From assembly GCA_023423535.1 (NCBI GenBank), contig JAFAFL010000003.1, forward strand, positions 1 to 64,000: DNA of 64,000 bases. The letters are read 5' to 3'. This stretch comes from Pseudomonadota bacterium. GTDB lineage: Bacteria; Myxococcota; Myxococcia; Myxococcales; Myxococcaceae. Under the pieces are notes generated by a model that saw only the letters and a list, made by a program, of their open reading frames with translations, ran no database searches and was not told the origin of the DNA. Made by a program: the position numbers and the translations under genes. How positions within the stretch are numbered: position 1 is the stretch's first letter; each line of letters opens with the position of its first letter. Positions 16,117 to 23,815 of this stretch are shown in pieces.

Positions 16117-17418
16117 CTACGACCGGCCCTCATCCGGAGGCGGCCTGGGCATTCCCGCGCCCGACGACGTCACGCCCGACTGCAGCTCGTGCGGCTGCAT
16201 GCCCTGGTGCGCGGCGACATCCGGCCTCCGCACGCGGCGCTCGACGAGAAAGAGCATCAGCGGGAGCAGCGCGGTCAGCGCGAGAGAGGTCCCGGCCATC
16301 CGATCCACGCCGAGGAGGCTTCCGTCCGCGGCCACGTGGAGCAGCTGCGCCGAGCCGAACGCGCCCAGCGCTGACGCGAGGTGCTGCACCGCGCTCTGAA
16401 TGGACATGAACCGCGCGCGCTCCGTCTGCGCCGGCACCTTCGAGGTGAGGGTGTTGTAGGCCACGTTGCGCAACGCGAGCGCGCCCATGAAGAGGGGGAA
16501 GAGCGCGATGACCGGCAGGGCCTCGAGATGCCGGATGAAGCCCACCCACAACATGGTGCCGATGAGGAAGGACGCGGCGGTGCCCACGCGGAAGGAGCCG
16601 AAGCGATCGACGAGCCAGCCGCCGCCGCGCATCACGCCGAAGGAGAGCGCGCCCCCGAGCAGATAGAGCGTGCCGAGATCCTCGCGCGGAAAGCCGAGGT
16701 TCTCCTGAAGGTAGGACGCCATGTTCGGGATGATGAGAAAGCCCGCGGTCATCACCACCGCGGTCATCGTCCACGACAGGAGCATCGACGGACGGGTGAG
16801 CAGCGCGCGCAGCGGGACCGGCGCCTTCCCCTTCGCCGCGTCGAGGTGTCCGCGCACCGGAGGCAACTGCAGCGCCGCCAGCGCAAGCACCACCGCACCC
16901 GCGCCCGCCACCGCGAAGAACGGCATCCGCCAGTCGAACCAGAGCGCGAGCTTGAGACCGAACGGCACGCCGAGCACGCTCGCCACGGAGAACGCGCCCA
17001 TCACCGCGCCCACCGCCTTGCCGCGGCGCTCGGTGGGCACGAGGTCGGCGACGATGGACATGGCCAGCGAGGTCGCGGGTCCACCGAACGCACCGGCCAC
17101 CAGCCGCGCGGCGATGAGCGACGGAAGGCCGGTGGCGAAGCCGCCCAGCGCGGTCCCGGCGACGAGCCCGCCCAGACAGACGATCAACGCCTTCTTCCGA
17201 TCGAAGCGATCGAGGAAGAACGCGCCCAGCAGTCCGGAGATCGAGGCTGCCGCGGTGTAGCTGCCGCCGATGTACCCGACGTGCGAGAGAGGGATGTCCA
17301 GCGCCCGGGAGAAGTCCGGCCCGAGCGGCATCACCATCATGAAGTCGAGGATGTTGATGAACTGCACCGCGCCGATGATGAAGAGCATCATCCTTTCGGA
17401 GCGGAGGGCGGCGGCCAT
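16117..17418 (-). CDS. MFS transporter
   Basis: A 433-residue major facilitator protein with about twelve hydrophobic segments. Motif A is recognisable in the loop after TM2 as FFLDRFDRKKAL (about 64-75), and the second half has a related loop, GGWLVDRFGSFRVG. The TM1 stretch ILDFMMVMPLGPDF and SIVADLVPTERRGKAVG in the third/fourth segment are typical of drug:H+ antiporter and sugar-efflux subfamilies. A cytosolic tail of about 30 residues follows TM12. Substrate unknown; efflux is more likely than import. The ATG at 17418 was chosen because the upstream frame runs over the divergent gene. It is divergent from the SDR gene at 17521. Confidence 0.85.
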   Translation of the reverse strand: MAAALRSERMMLFIIGAVQFINILDFMMVMPLGPDFSRALDIPLSHVGYIGGSYTAAASISGLLGAFFLDRFDRKKALIVCLGGLVAGTALGGFATGLPSLIAARLVAGAFGGPATSLAMSIVADLVPTERRGKAVGAVMGAFSVASVLGVPFGLKLALWFDWRMPFFAVAGAGAVVLALAALQLPPVRGHLDAAKGKAPVPLRALLTRPSMLLSWTMTAVVMTAGFLIIPNMASYLQENLGFPREDLGTLYLLGGALSFGVMRGGGWLVDRFGSFRVGTAASFLIGTMLWVGFIRHLEALPVIALFPLFMGALALRNVAYNTLTSKVPAQTERARFMSIQSAVQHLASALGAFGSAQLLHVAADGSLLGVDRMAGTSLALTALLPLMLFLVERRVRRPDVAAHQGMQPHELQSGVTSSGAGMPRPPPDEGRS

Positions 17419-17520
17419 GGCGTGGCTCGTAACAGCCCTTCCGGCGACGGGCCAGATCCGTTCCCGCACAGTGGCCGGCCGGGCAGGCTCCCCCGGTCGC
17501 GCGTGCACAACCTCTAGAGG

Positions 17521-18462
17521 ATGCGCGCGAAGCGGAAGCTGCAGGACCAGGTCCTCGTGATCACCGGCGCCTCGAGCGGCATCGGGCTCGCCACGGCGTT
17601 GATGTCGGTCAGGCGCGGCGCGCGCGTGGTGCTCTCTTCGTTCGACGCGGTGCAGTTGGAGGACGCGCTGCGGCAGGTCCGCGCCGCAGGAGGCACCGAG
17701 CGCGCACACGCGGTGGTGGCGGACGTGACCGACGCTTCCGCGGTGCAGCGCCTCGCGGACGAGGCAGTGGAGCGCTTCGGCCGCATCGACACCTGGGTGA
17801 ACAACGCGGGCGTGCACGCCTTCAGCTACGCGTTGGAACTTCCGGAGGCGGACGCGCGGCGGATGATGGAGGTGAACCTCTGGGGCGTGGTGCATGGCTG
17901 CCGGGCCGCGGTGCCGCACCTGCTCGCGTCCGGCGGCGGCGTGATCGTCAACGTGGGCAGCATCCTGTCCTCGCGCGCGGTGCCGCTGCAGGGGATGTAC
18001 GGCGCGAGCAAACACGCGGTGAAGGCGTACACCGAAGCGCTCCGACTCGAGCTTCTCGAGCGCGCCTGGCCCATCCGCGTGACGCTGGTGAAGCCCGCCG
18101 CGATGCACACGCCGATCGTGGGGAACTCGAAGAGCCTGCTCCCCTTCCGCGCTCAGCTGCCTCCGTTCGTGTACCACCCGGACGTCACGGCCCGGGGCAT
18201 CCTCCACTCTGCGCAGCGGCCGCCTCGAGACCTCATCACCGGCGGCATCGGCGTGCTGGCGGAGCTGGGCGAGACGCTCGCGCCGCGGATCGCGGATGCG
18301 ATCATGCGCCTCACCTTCTTCCGCCTGCAGCGCGCAGAGGGAAAGCCTCGGAAGCTCAGCGCGTTGCACGCTCCTGGAGGTACCGAGGCGCGCGTGCTTT
18401 CGAGCGACGACCGCACGGTCCTGCGACGGAGCCTCTGGACCGCGTGGAGGACCGCACCGTGA
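17521..18462 (+). CDS. Short-chain dehydrogenase/reductase
   Basis: A 313-residue classical SDR. TGASSGIG (residues 15-22) binds the dinucleotide, NNAG (94-97) is intact, and the catalytic Ser147, Tyr160 and Lys164 are all present (VGSILSS; YGASK). A C-terminal extension of about 70 residues beyond the usual 250 carries basic residues. The family reduces or oxidises a carbonyl or hydroxyl group using NAD(P)H; the substrate cannot be told. The start codon ATG overlaps nothing; the following gene, a degenerate paralogue, starts at the stop of this one. The MFS gene is divergent from it. Confidence 0.9.
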   Translation: MRAKRKLQDQVLVITGASSGIGLATALMSVRRGARVVLSSFDAVQLEDALRQVRAAGGTERAHAVVADVTDASAVQRLADEAVERFGRIDTWVNNAGVHAFSYALELPEADARRMMEVNLWGVVHGCRAAVPHLLASGGGVIVNVGSILSSRAVPLQGMYGASKHAVKAYTEALRLELLERAWPIRVTLVKPAAMHTPIVGNSKSLLPFRAQLPPFVYHPDVTARGILHSAQRPPRDLITGGIGVLAELGETLAPRIADAIMRLTFFRLQRAEGKPRKLSALHAPGGTEARVLSSDDRTVLRRSLWTAWRTAP

Positions 18463-19310
18463 GGGGACGCTGCGTGGTGGTGACGGGCGCTGTGTCGGAC
18501 GTGGGTCGCGAGCTCGCGCGCTTGCTGTCGGCGAAGGGAGCGCGGGTGCTGCTGGTGGATGCGCCCGAACGCGCCGTGGAGCTCGAAGCGTTGAGCCAAT
18601 CCATGGGAGGTGTGGAGGTCGCGTGGACGACGGCGGAGCCCGGCCGGAAGGAGTCGTTCGAAAGGGTCGCCCATCTCGCGGAGCGGCGCTTCGGCCCCCG
18701 CGCGATGACCGGCTGGGTGAACTGCGCCGTGGGAGAGACTCCCGCAGCGGACGCGCTGACGGGCTCGCTGACGGACCTGCGCGCGCAGTTCGAGTCCGGC
18801 TTCTGGTCGGTCGTGCTGGCGACCGAGGTCGCCGTCTCCCGCATGCGCGAACGAGGCGGGACGGTGGTGAACGTGGGGAGCATCCATTCGGATCGCGCCT
18901 TCCCGAAGCGAAGCGCGGAGGCGATGTCGCAACACGCGGCGAAGGCGTGGACGGACGCGCTGCGGATGGAGCTCGCGCGGGAGCGGGTGCCGGTAGAGGT
19001 CTCCCTGGTGAAGGCGGGGCTCTCGCACCGTTACGCACCGGTGGTCAGCGCCCGGGCCGTGATCGCCTGTCTGTCGAGGCCACGCCGGGACCTCACTGTC
19101 GGAGGCAGGACCGCGCTGCTGATCGCCCTGGAGAAGTTCCTCCCCGCGCTGACCGACCGGCTCCTGCTGCGCGCGCCGAGCCTCAGCTCTCACGGGCCGC
19201 GACGGCAGAGCTCGCTCTACACACAGCTGAAGCTGCACCCGGTGGTGCCGTTGTTGGCGCTCGCGGGTGCCGGTGCCGGCCTGCGGACGATGAAGGTTCA
19301 GCGCCGCTGA
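18459..19310 (+). CDS. Degenerate SDR-fold protein (probable pseudoenzyme)
   Basis: A 283-residue protein that aligns along its length with the upstream SDR, so it is a tandem paralogue. The nucleotide-binding motif is altered to TGAVSDVG (9-16), NNAG to NCAV (about 88-91), and the active-site Tyr and Lys (YGASK in the neighbour) become Glu154 and Gln158 (EAMSQ); the catalytic Ser141 survives (NVGSIHS). Without Tyr and Lys it should not be a working oxidoreductase. It could dimerise with the upstream protein, bind a ligand or be decaying. I chose the GTG at 18459, which overlaps the previous stop (GTGA) and has GGAGG 8 bases upstream; a GTG at 18444 is the alternative. Confidence 0.75.
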   Translation: MRGRCVVVTGAVSDVGRELARLLSAKGARVLLVDAPERAVELEALSQSMGGVEVAWTTAEPGRKESFERVAHLAERRFGPRAMTGWVNCAVGETPAADALTGSLTDLRAQFESGFWSVVLATEVAVSRMRERGGTVVNVGSIHSDRAFPKRSAEAMSQHAAKAWTDALRMELARERVPVEVSLVKAGLSHRYAPVVSARAVIACLSRPRRDLTVGGRTALLIALEKFLPALTDRLLLRAPSLSSHGPRRQSSLYTQLKLHPVVPLLALAGAGAGLRTMKVQRR

Positions 19311-19363
19311 CGGCGCCGGCGCGCGAATCCCGGCGCAGTGGCCGAACGGGGGATTGCGCACGT

Positions 19364-19595
19364 CTGACGGACGATGGCGGGCGCCTGACGGGTCATGGCG
19401 GGGGCCCAACGGGTCACGACGGAGGCCTGACGGGTCATGGCGGCGGCCTAACGGGTCACGGAAGGACGCCTAACGACTCACTGCGGAGGTCAAATGGCTC
19501 ACCGCGGACGCCTAACGGCTCACCGCCGACGTCTAACGGGTCATCGCGGACGTCTAACGGATCACGGCGGACGCCTAACGGGCCGTGGCGGACGC
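19364..19595. repeat. 21-bp direct tandem repeat array, 11 units
   Basis: Consecutive units begin at 19364, 19385, 19406, 19427, 19448, 19470, 19491, 19512, 19533, 19554 and 19575. The spacing is exactly 21 bp except for one 22-bp step (19448 to 19470). The core is CTAACGGGTCATGGC with a six-base remainder; individual units differ by about 3-6 bases. The array lies in the non-coding gap between the SDR-like gene and the LruC-domain gene, ending 135 bases before that gene's ATG. 21 bp is two turns of B-DNA, so the units would present on one face. Confidence 0.9.
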
Positions 19596-19695
19596 CGATT
19601 GAACTCCTCCGAGGTCAACCGCCTGCCGTGCACATTTGCCGGAAAAATCCGCTGGAGCTGGTGTGTGGGACCGGGAGGGCGTAAACAGCAGGCCA

Positions 19696-19720
19696 AACCG
19701 CCCGAATCTGATGGGCGGTT
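19696..19720 (+). promoter_or_regulatory. Inverted repeat directly upstream of the LruC-domain gene
   Basis: AACCGCCC (19696-19703) and GGGCGGTT (19713-19720) form a perfect 8-bp inverted repeat with a 9-base loop. It ends 10 bases before the ATG and just before the GGAG ribosome-binding site, so an RNA hairpin would sit at the edge of the initiation region. It may be a terminator for upstream transcription or a translational control element. Confidence 0.4.
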
Positions 19721-19730
19721 GCGGAGCTCT

Positions 19731-22520
19731 ATGTTCTCGCACGCGGCAACGGCTTTCCGGACCCTGCTTCTCGCTGCACTCCTCGTCGCGCCCTCGGCAC
19801 GCGCGCAATCCGGCGCGCCTGGCAGCGCGGACTCGGACCTCGACGGGGTGATCGACTCCATCGACGCCGAGCCCTGCAACGCGCAGGTCTCCGCTCGCGT
19901 GTACGTCCCCGCCGACCGCACGTACGGAATGATGTTGTTCGAGGACCAGTGGCCCAGCCGCGGCGACTTCGACTTCAACGACGCAGTGATCGGCTTCAAC
20001 GAGGTGCTCCGCTACGACAGCGCCGCGCATCTGACGGGCCTGCGGATGGAGTTCAGCGTTCTCGCGGTCGGCGCCGGTGCGTTGAACGGCCTCGCGATCC
20101 GGTTGCCGGGGACGCCGCGCGCAAGCGTCACCTCGATCGTGCAGACGGTCGGCAACGTGGTGCAGCAGGGCCAGCTCGATCCCCAGGCGGAAGAGGCCAC
20201 GATCATCCTCTCGCCGAACCTCCACAAGCTCTTCCACGAGAGCTCGCGCGAGTGGGTGAACACCGACGCGGCGCGGCCTTCCCTCCCCTACGTGAACATC
20301 GTCGTCGAGCTCGAGCTCGGCCCCGGTCACGGCCTCTCCGGCGCGGACGCTCCGTTCGACCTCTTCCTCTTCAACCGCGATCGCGGCACCGAGGTCCACC
20401 GTCCCCGCTACCGCGGCACGCCGGCGATGAACGCGGCGCTCTACAACACCGCGGACGACGGCTCGACGCTCACCCGGTCCTTCGTCACCACTTCCGGCAT
20501 CCCGTTCGCGCTCGAGCTTCCCGAGCTGACGAACTACCCACGCGAAGAGGCCGCGATCGATCTGGTCTATCCCTCGATCGTCGAGTTCGGTTCGTCGAGC
20601 GGTGCGCAGGCCGCCGACTTCTACCGGCACCTCGCCCCCGGGTTCGCCTTCGCCCTCACCCAGCCGGACGCGATCGCGCAGGCCACCGGTGACCGCAGCT
20701 GCCTGCCCGCGCAGGTGCCTCCGACCGCGAACTTCCACGCGGCGCCTCCCTCGGGCGAAGCGCCGCACTCGATCATCGTGCAGTCGTCCGCGACCGCGGG
20801 CAGCGCTGCGCTGTCGTCGGTGCTCTACGACTACGGCGATGGTCAGGGCTTCGAGACCGACCTCGTCCACACGTACCTCGACCCGGGCACGTACACGATC
20901 ACGCAGCGCGTGGTGGACGCGAACGGTCTGGTCGCCACCGCGACTCGCACGGTCACGGTGACCGCCTCTTCGTTCGTTCCCGTCCTGCTCAATCCGGCGG
21001 ATGCGCGGCCCTGGCCGGAGCTGAGCATCACGGCCGACGGGCTCGGCATGGACGTCATCAGCGGCTCGAACGTGGGCGTGCGAAGCAACCGCGCGATCCA
21101 GCCGGGCTCGGGGATCTTCTATTACGAGGGCGAGCGCACCACGTCGGTGCTCGGGCAGATGCGCTTCGGCGTCGCCCCCGCCTCGCTTCCGCTGACGGCG
21201 TCGCCGGGCAACACCGCGACCTCCGTCGGCGTCGATACGAGCGGCTCCATCTGGCACAACGGCGGGTACCGCGCCGGCTTCCCTGCCGCGCTCAACGCGC
21301 ACTACGGCCTCGTCGTCGACTACCGCGGCGCGAACCCGATCGTGCACGTGATCGTCCACGCGAACGATCCGCGCTCGTGGGCGCTCTCGGATCGCGTGCA
21401 CACGTCCGTCACGCTGCCCACCACCGAGCCCCTCTACATCTTCGCCTCGGGCATCCGCCGCAAGGTGGGACCGCAGGCGCGCATCAACCCCGGCAACGAC
21501 ACCACCAACTTCCCCTTCCGTTACGACGCCGCGGCGATCCTCAGTGCGGTACGGCTCGATGGCTCGGAGTTGGTCGCCGGCTGGGGCCAGACGCGCGCCC
21601 GTCCGCTGAACGCGGCGCCGGTGCTGACCATCGACGCCGCCACGCCCGTCTCCGTGACGGCGGGCACGACGGTCACTCTCACCGCGAGCGCGGTCGACGC
21701 GGAGGACGGCACCCTCAGCTCGCGCGTGCAGTGGTCGGATCTCTCCACCGTGTACGGCACGCGGCAGACGACCACGGGCGCGAGCTTCACCTTCTCGCCG
21801 ACCACGCTCGGCATCCATCCGATCTCCGCGGTCGTGACCGACAGCCGCGGCAAGAAGACCGAGGTCGTGTTCGACGTGACCGTCACCGGCGCGCTGCCGC
21901 AGTTCAACCCGGTGCGCATGGTGCCGGACTCGCGCTCGGGCGCGGGCATCGTGCTCTCGCCGGACGGGCTCTCGGCGAAGTGGACCGGCTTCGGCAAGTA
22001 CGGCCTGCGCGCGAACCAGGGGATGATCGGCCGGTTCTGGTACTTCGAGATGACCCGCCACACCGCGACCGCGAACCAGGGCGGCGGCGTCGTCATCGCC
22101 GACGGCAACCTCAACCCCTACGCTTCGATCGACGTGCCGCAGTCCTGCTCCGTCAACCACGGCGCGGGCATCTGGCGGAACATCATCTCGCTCGCGAACT
22201 ACGACGCGTCCGCGACGACGACGTACGGCATCGCGGTGGACTACCGGGGCCGTCACCCGATCGTGTACTTCATCACCCGCAGCGCGGCGACGTCGCAGCC
22301 CGTCGTGGCGCACGTGATGACGCTCGACGACGTCACCGTGCCCCTCTACCCGATGCTCTACGGCAACCCGGTTCCGGGCGGCGCGCTCTACGACGCGTCG
22401 ATCAACTTCGGCGCGACGCCGTTCACCTACAGCCCGATGACCGTCCTCGCGGCGGGCGGCTACAGCGCGCAGGGACTGCAGCTCGGCTGGGGCGACGCGT
22501 ACGTCGGCCCGCTGCCGTAG
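19731..22520 (+). CDS. Secreted multidomain protein: LruC, PKD, SPRY-like domains
   Basis: A 929-residue secreted protein. A signal peptide (MFSHAATAFRTLLLAALLVAPSARA) precedes a calcium-binding-like DSDLDGVIDSIDAEPC stretch. Residues about 55-330 are an LruC/DUF4842 domain, shown by the DFDFNDAVI motif at 79-87. A PKD-like domain follows (about 345-415, with YDYGDGQGFETDLVHTY and GTYTITQRVVDANG). Two domains of a SPRY-like pattern (YYEGERTTS..., and GVDTSGSIWHNG; then KWTGFGKYGLRANQG and YGIAVDYRGRHPIVYFI) flank a second Ig-like domain with TAGTTVTLTASAVDAEDG. No membrane anchor or sorting signal is seen at the C-terminus. It is presumably a surface or matrix adhesin. It lies downstream of the 21-bp repeat array and converges with the glycosyltransferase gene. 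Confidence 0.75.
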   Translation: MFSHAATAFRTLLLAALLVAPSARAQSGAPGSADSDLDGVIDSIDAEPCNAQVSARVYVPADRTYGMMLFEDQWPSRGDFDFNDAVIGFNEVLRYDSAAHLTGLRMEFSVLAVGAGALNGLAIRLPGTPRASVTSIVQTVGNVVQQGQLDPQAEEATIILSPNLHKLFHESSREWVNTDAARPSLPYVNIVVELELGPGHGLSGADAPFDLFLFNRDRGTEVHRPRYRGTPAMNAALYNTADDGSTLTRSFVTTSGIPFALELPELTNYPREEAAIDLVYPSIVEFGSSSGAQAADFYRHLAPGFAFALTQPDAIAQATGDRSCLPAQVPPTANFHAAPPSGEAPHSIIVQSSATAGSAALSSVLYDYGDGQGFETDLVHTYLDPGTYTITQRVVDANGLVATATRTVTVTASSFVPVLLNPADARPWPELSITADGLGMDVISGSNVGVRSNRAIQPGSGIFYYEGERTTSVLGQMRFGVAPASLPLTASPGNTATSVGVDTSGSIWHNGGYRAGFPAALNAHYGLVVDYRGANPIVHVIVHANDPRSWALSDRVHTSVTLPTTEPLYIFASGIRRKVGPQARINPGNDTTNFPFRYDAAAILSAVRLDGSELVAGWGQTRARPLNAAPVLTIDAATPVSVTAGTTVTLTASAVDAEDGTLSSRVQWSDLSTVYGTRQTTTGASFTFSPTTLGIHPISAVVTDSRGKKTEVVFDVTVTGALPQFNPVRMVPDSRSGAGIVLSPDGLSAKWTGFGKYGLRANQGMIGRFWYFEMTRHTATANQGGGVVIADGNLNPYASIDVPQSCSVNHGAGIWRNIISLANYDASATTTYGIAVDYRGRHPIVYFITRSAATSQPVVAHVMTLDDVTVPLYPMLYGNPVPGGALYDASINFGATPFTYSPMTVLAAGGYSAQGLQLGWGDAYVGPLP

Positions 22521-22524
22521 CCGC

Positions 22525-23775
22525 CTACGCCAGCGCCTCCACCAGCGAGCGGGCGCGATCGAAGTGCATGGCATGCCGCGTGTGCTTCGAGGCGACGTTG
22601 CGCGCCGCCAGGCCCATCTGCCGCAGCCTGCCGGCCTCGGACGAGGCCCTCACCATGGCCTCGAACAGCGCCTCGGCATTCCCCGCCGGCGTCAGCCAAC
22701 CCGACACGCCATCGACCACGAGGTCCCGGTTCCCCGCCGTATCGGCGCCGAGGACCGGCACCGCCTGGGAGAACGCGTCAAAGATGATGCGCGGCTGTTC
22801 GTCAGACAGGGTCGGCACGATCGCGGCATGGAATCCCCGGAGAAAGGCCAGAAACTCCGGACCGTAGGGGATGGGATCGAGAACCGTCAGCCTGACACGA
22901 TTCTTCAATGACGCAGCAACCTCGCGCGCCGCCGCCTCGAGCTCGCCCACGCCTATCACCGTGACGTGTAATTCGACGCCGCGGGCCTCCGCGAGACGCA
23001 ACGCCTCGAAGAGAACGAGCACCCCCTTCGAGGGTGTGAGCCTGCCGGCAAACACCAGACGTACCGGCGCGCCCTTCGAGTCCCAGGCAGACGCGGCGGC
23101 TTCGGCGGTCAGCACATCCTCATCGTCGAGAAGGGTCGCGGGGTTGACGAGGCCGGGCGCGCTGGCGCCACGACTGAAGGCAGCCTGATACTCCGCCTGC
23201 GTGAAGACGCTCAGCTTCGCGCGGCGGACGGACCACCGGCAGAACGCCTCGATCGTCGAAGCCCTCAACCGAGCGTTCACGCCGTGAGGACCCGCGCCGC
23301 TCAACCGCCAGAAGGCGCTCTCCACCACAATCACCAGACGCCGCCGCAGCAGCACCGCGAGTGGATTGACGATGAGTCCGGGTGGTATCGGCCAACCCGC
23401 CACACCCGAATGCACGACATCCGCCTGACGTACTGCCTTCAGCGCAACGGCAAACGTCCTGGGAAGCAATGAGACTCCGTGGGCGACGGAGCGAGCACTC
23501 GGCAATTCGACGAAACGCACGGCCTCGCACGCCGAACCTCGAATGGGCGTAAGGCCAGACGTGGATTCGGGCATTGGCGCTCGGACGGACAGCACGGTCA
23601 AGTCCGACAGATAGGTCATGTGGGCGGACAGGTCCCGATGCCAGAGCGGGTCGAGCCAGATCTCGCCCTCCGCGTCCTCGTAATAGGGAGACAACGCCAC
23701 CAGGAGATATCGGTGCCCTGCCAACCGTGTCTTTATCGCACTTAATACAGCTTCCGAGTTTTCTGTGGTCACCAT
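22525..23775 (-). CDS. GT4-family glycosyltransferase
   Basis: A 416-residue GT-B glycosyltransferase. The C-terminal half holds LVFAGRLTPSKGVLVLFEAL, then a DEQPRIIFDAFSQAVPVLG motif (the family's E-x7-E site is replaced by a Glu...Asp version) and GNRDLVVDGVSGWLTP, as in GT4 sugar transferases that use NDP-sugars. The N-terminal half has looser similarity. ATG at 23775 follows an AGGGTGG ribosome-binding site; a GTG three codons upstream is possible. Codon choice in its 5' third (bases about 23300-23770) is less GC-rich than its neighbours, suggesting recent acquisition. Acceptor unknown; exopolysaccharide or O-antigen synthesis is a reasonable guess. Confidence 0.85.
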   Translation of the reverse strand: MVTTENSEAVLSAIKTRLAGHRYLLVALSPYYEDAEGEIWLDPLWHRDLSAHMTYLSDLTVLSVRAPMPESTSGLTPIRGSACEAVRFVELPSARSVAHGVSLLPRTFAVALKAVRQADVVHSGVAGWPIPPGLIVNPLAVLLRRRLVIVVESAFWRLSGAGPHGVNARLRASTIEAFCRWSVRRAKLSVFTQAEYQAAFSRGASAPGLVNPATLLDDEDVLTAEAAASAWDSKGAPVRLVFAGRLTPSKGVLVLFEALRLAEARGVELHVTVIGVGELEAAAREVAASLKNRVRLTVLDPIPYGPEFLAFLRGFHAAIVPTLSDEQPRIIFDAFSQAVPVLGADTAGNRDLVVDGVSGWLTPAGNAEALFEAMVRASSEAGRLRQMGLAARNVASKHTRHAMHFDRARSLVEALA

Positions 23776-23815
23776 GACATCCACCCTAGGACGTCGTGGA
23801 GGCCCGCCGCAACCG

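Noticed and set aside
17419..19038. Long minus-strand frame running over the SDR genes as a giant transporter extension
   Set aside because: The N-terminal 540 codons are Arg/Pro/Ser-rich shadow sequence of the plus-strand genes; the transporter starts at 17418.
19364..19595. CRISPR array from the 21-bp repeats
   Set aside because: No spacers between repeats; units are directly tandem.
19600..19720. Possible c-di-GMP (GEMM) riboswitch before the LruC gene
   Set aside because: The sequence has CAAACC and a hairpin but lacks the conserved GGACGCAAAGCC core, and the second half would fall inside the coding region.
19494..19730. N-terminal extension of the LruC protein through the repeats
   Set aside because: A clear signal peptide starts at the internal ATG at 19731 with its own ribosome-binding site; the extension is basic repeat translation.
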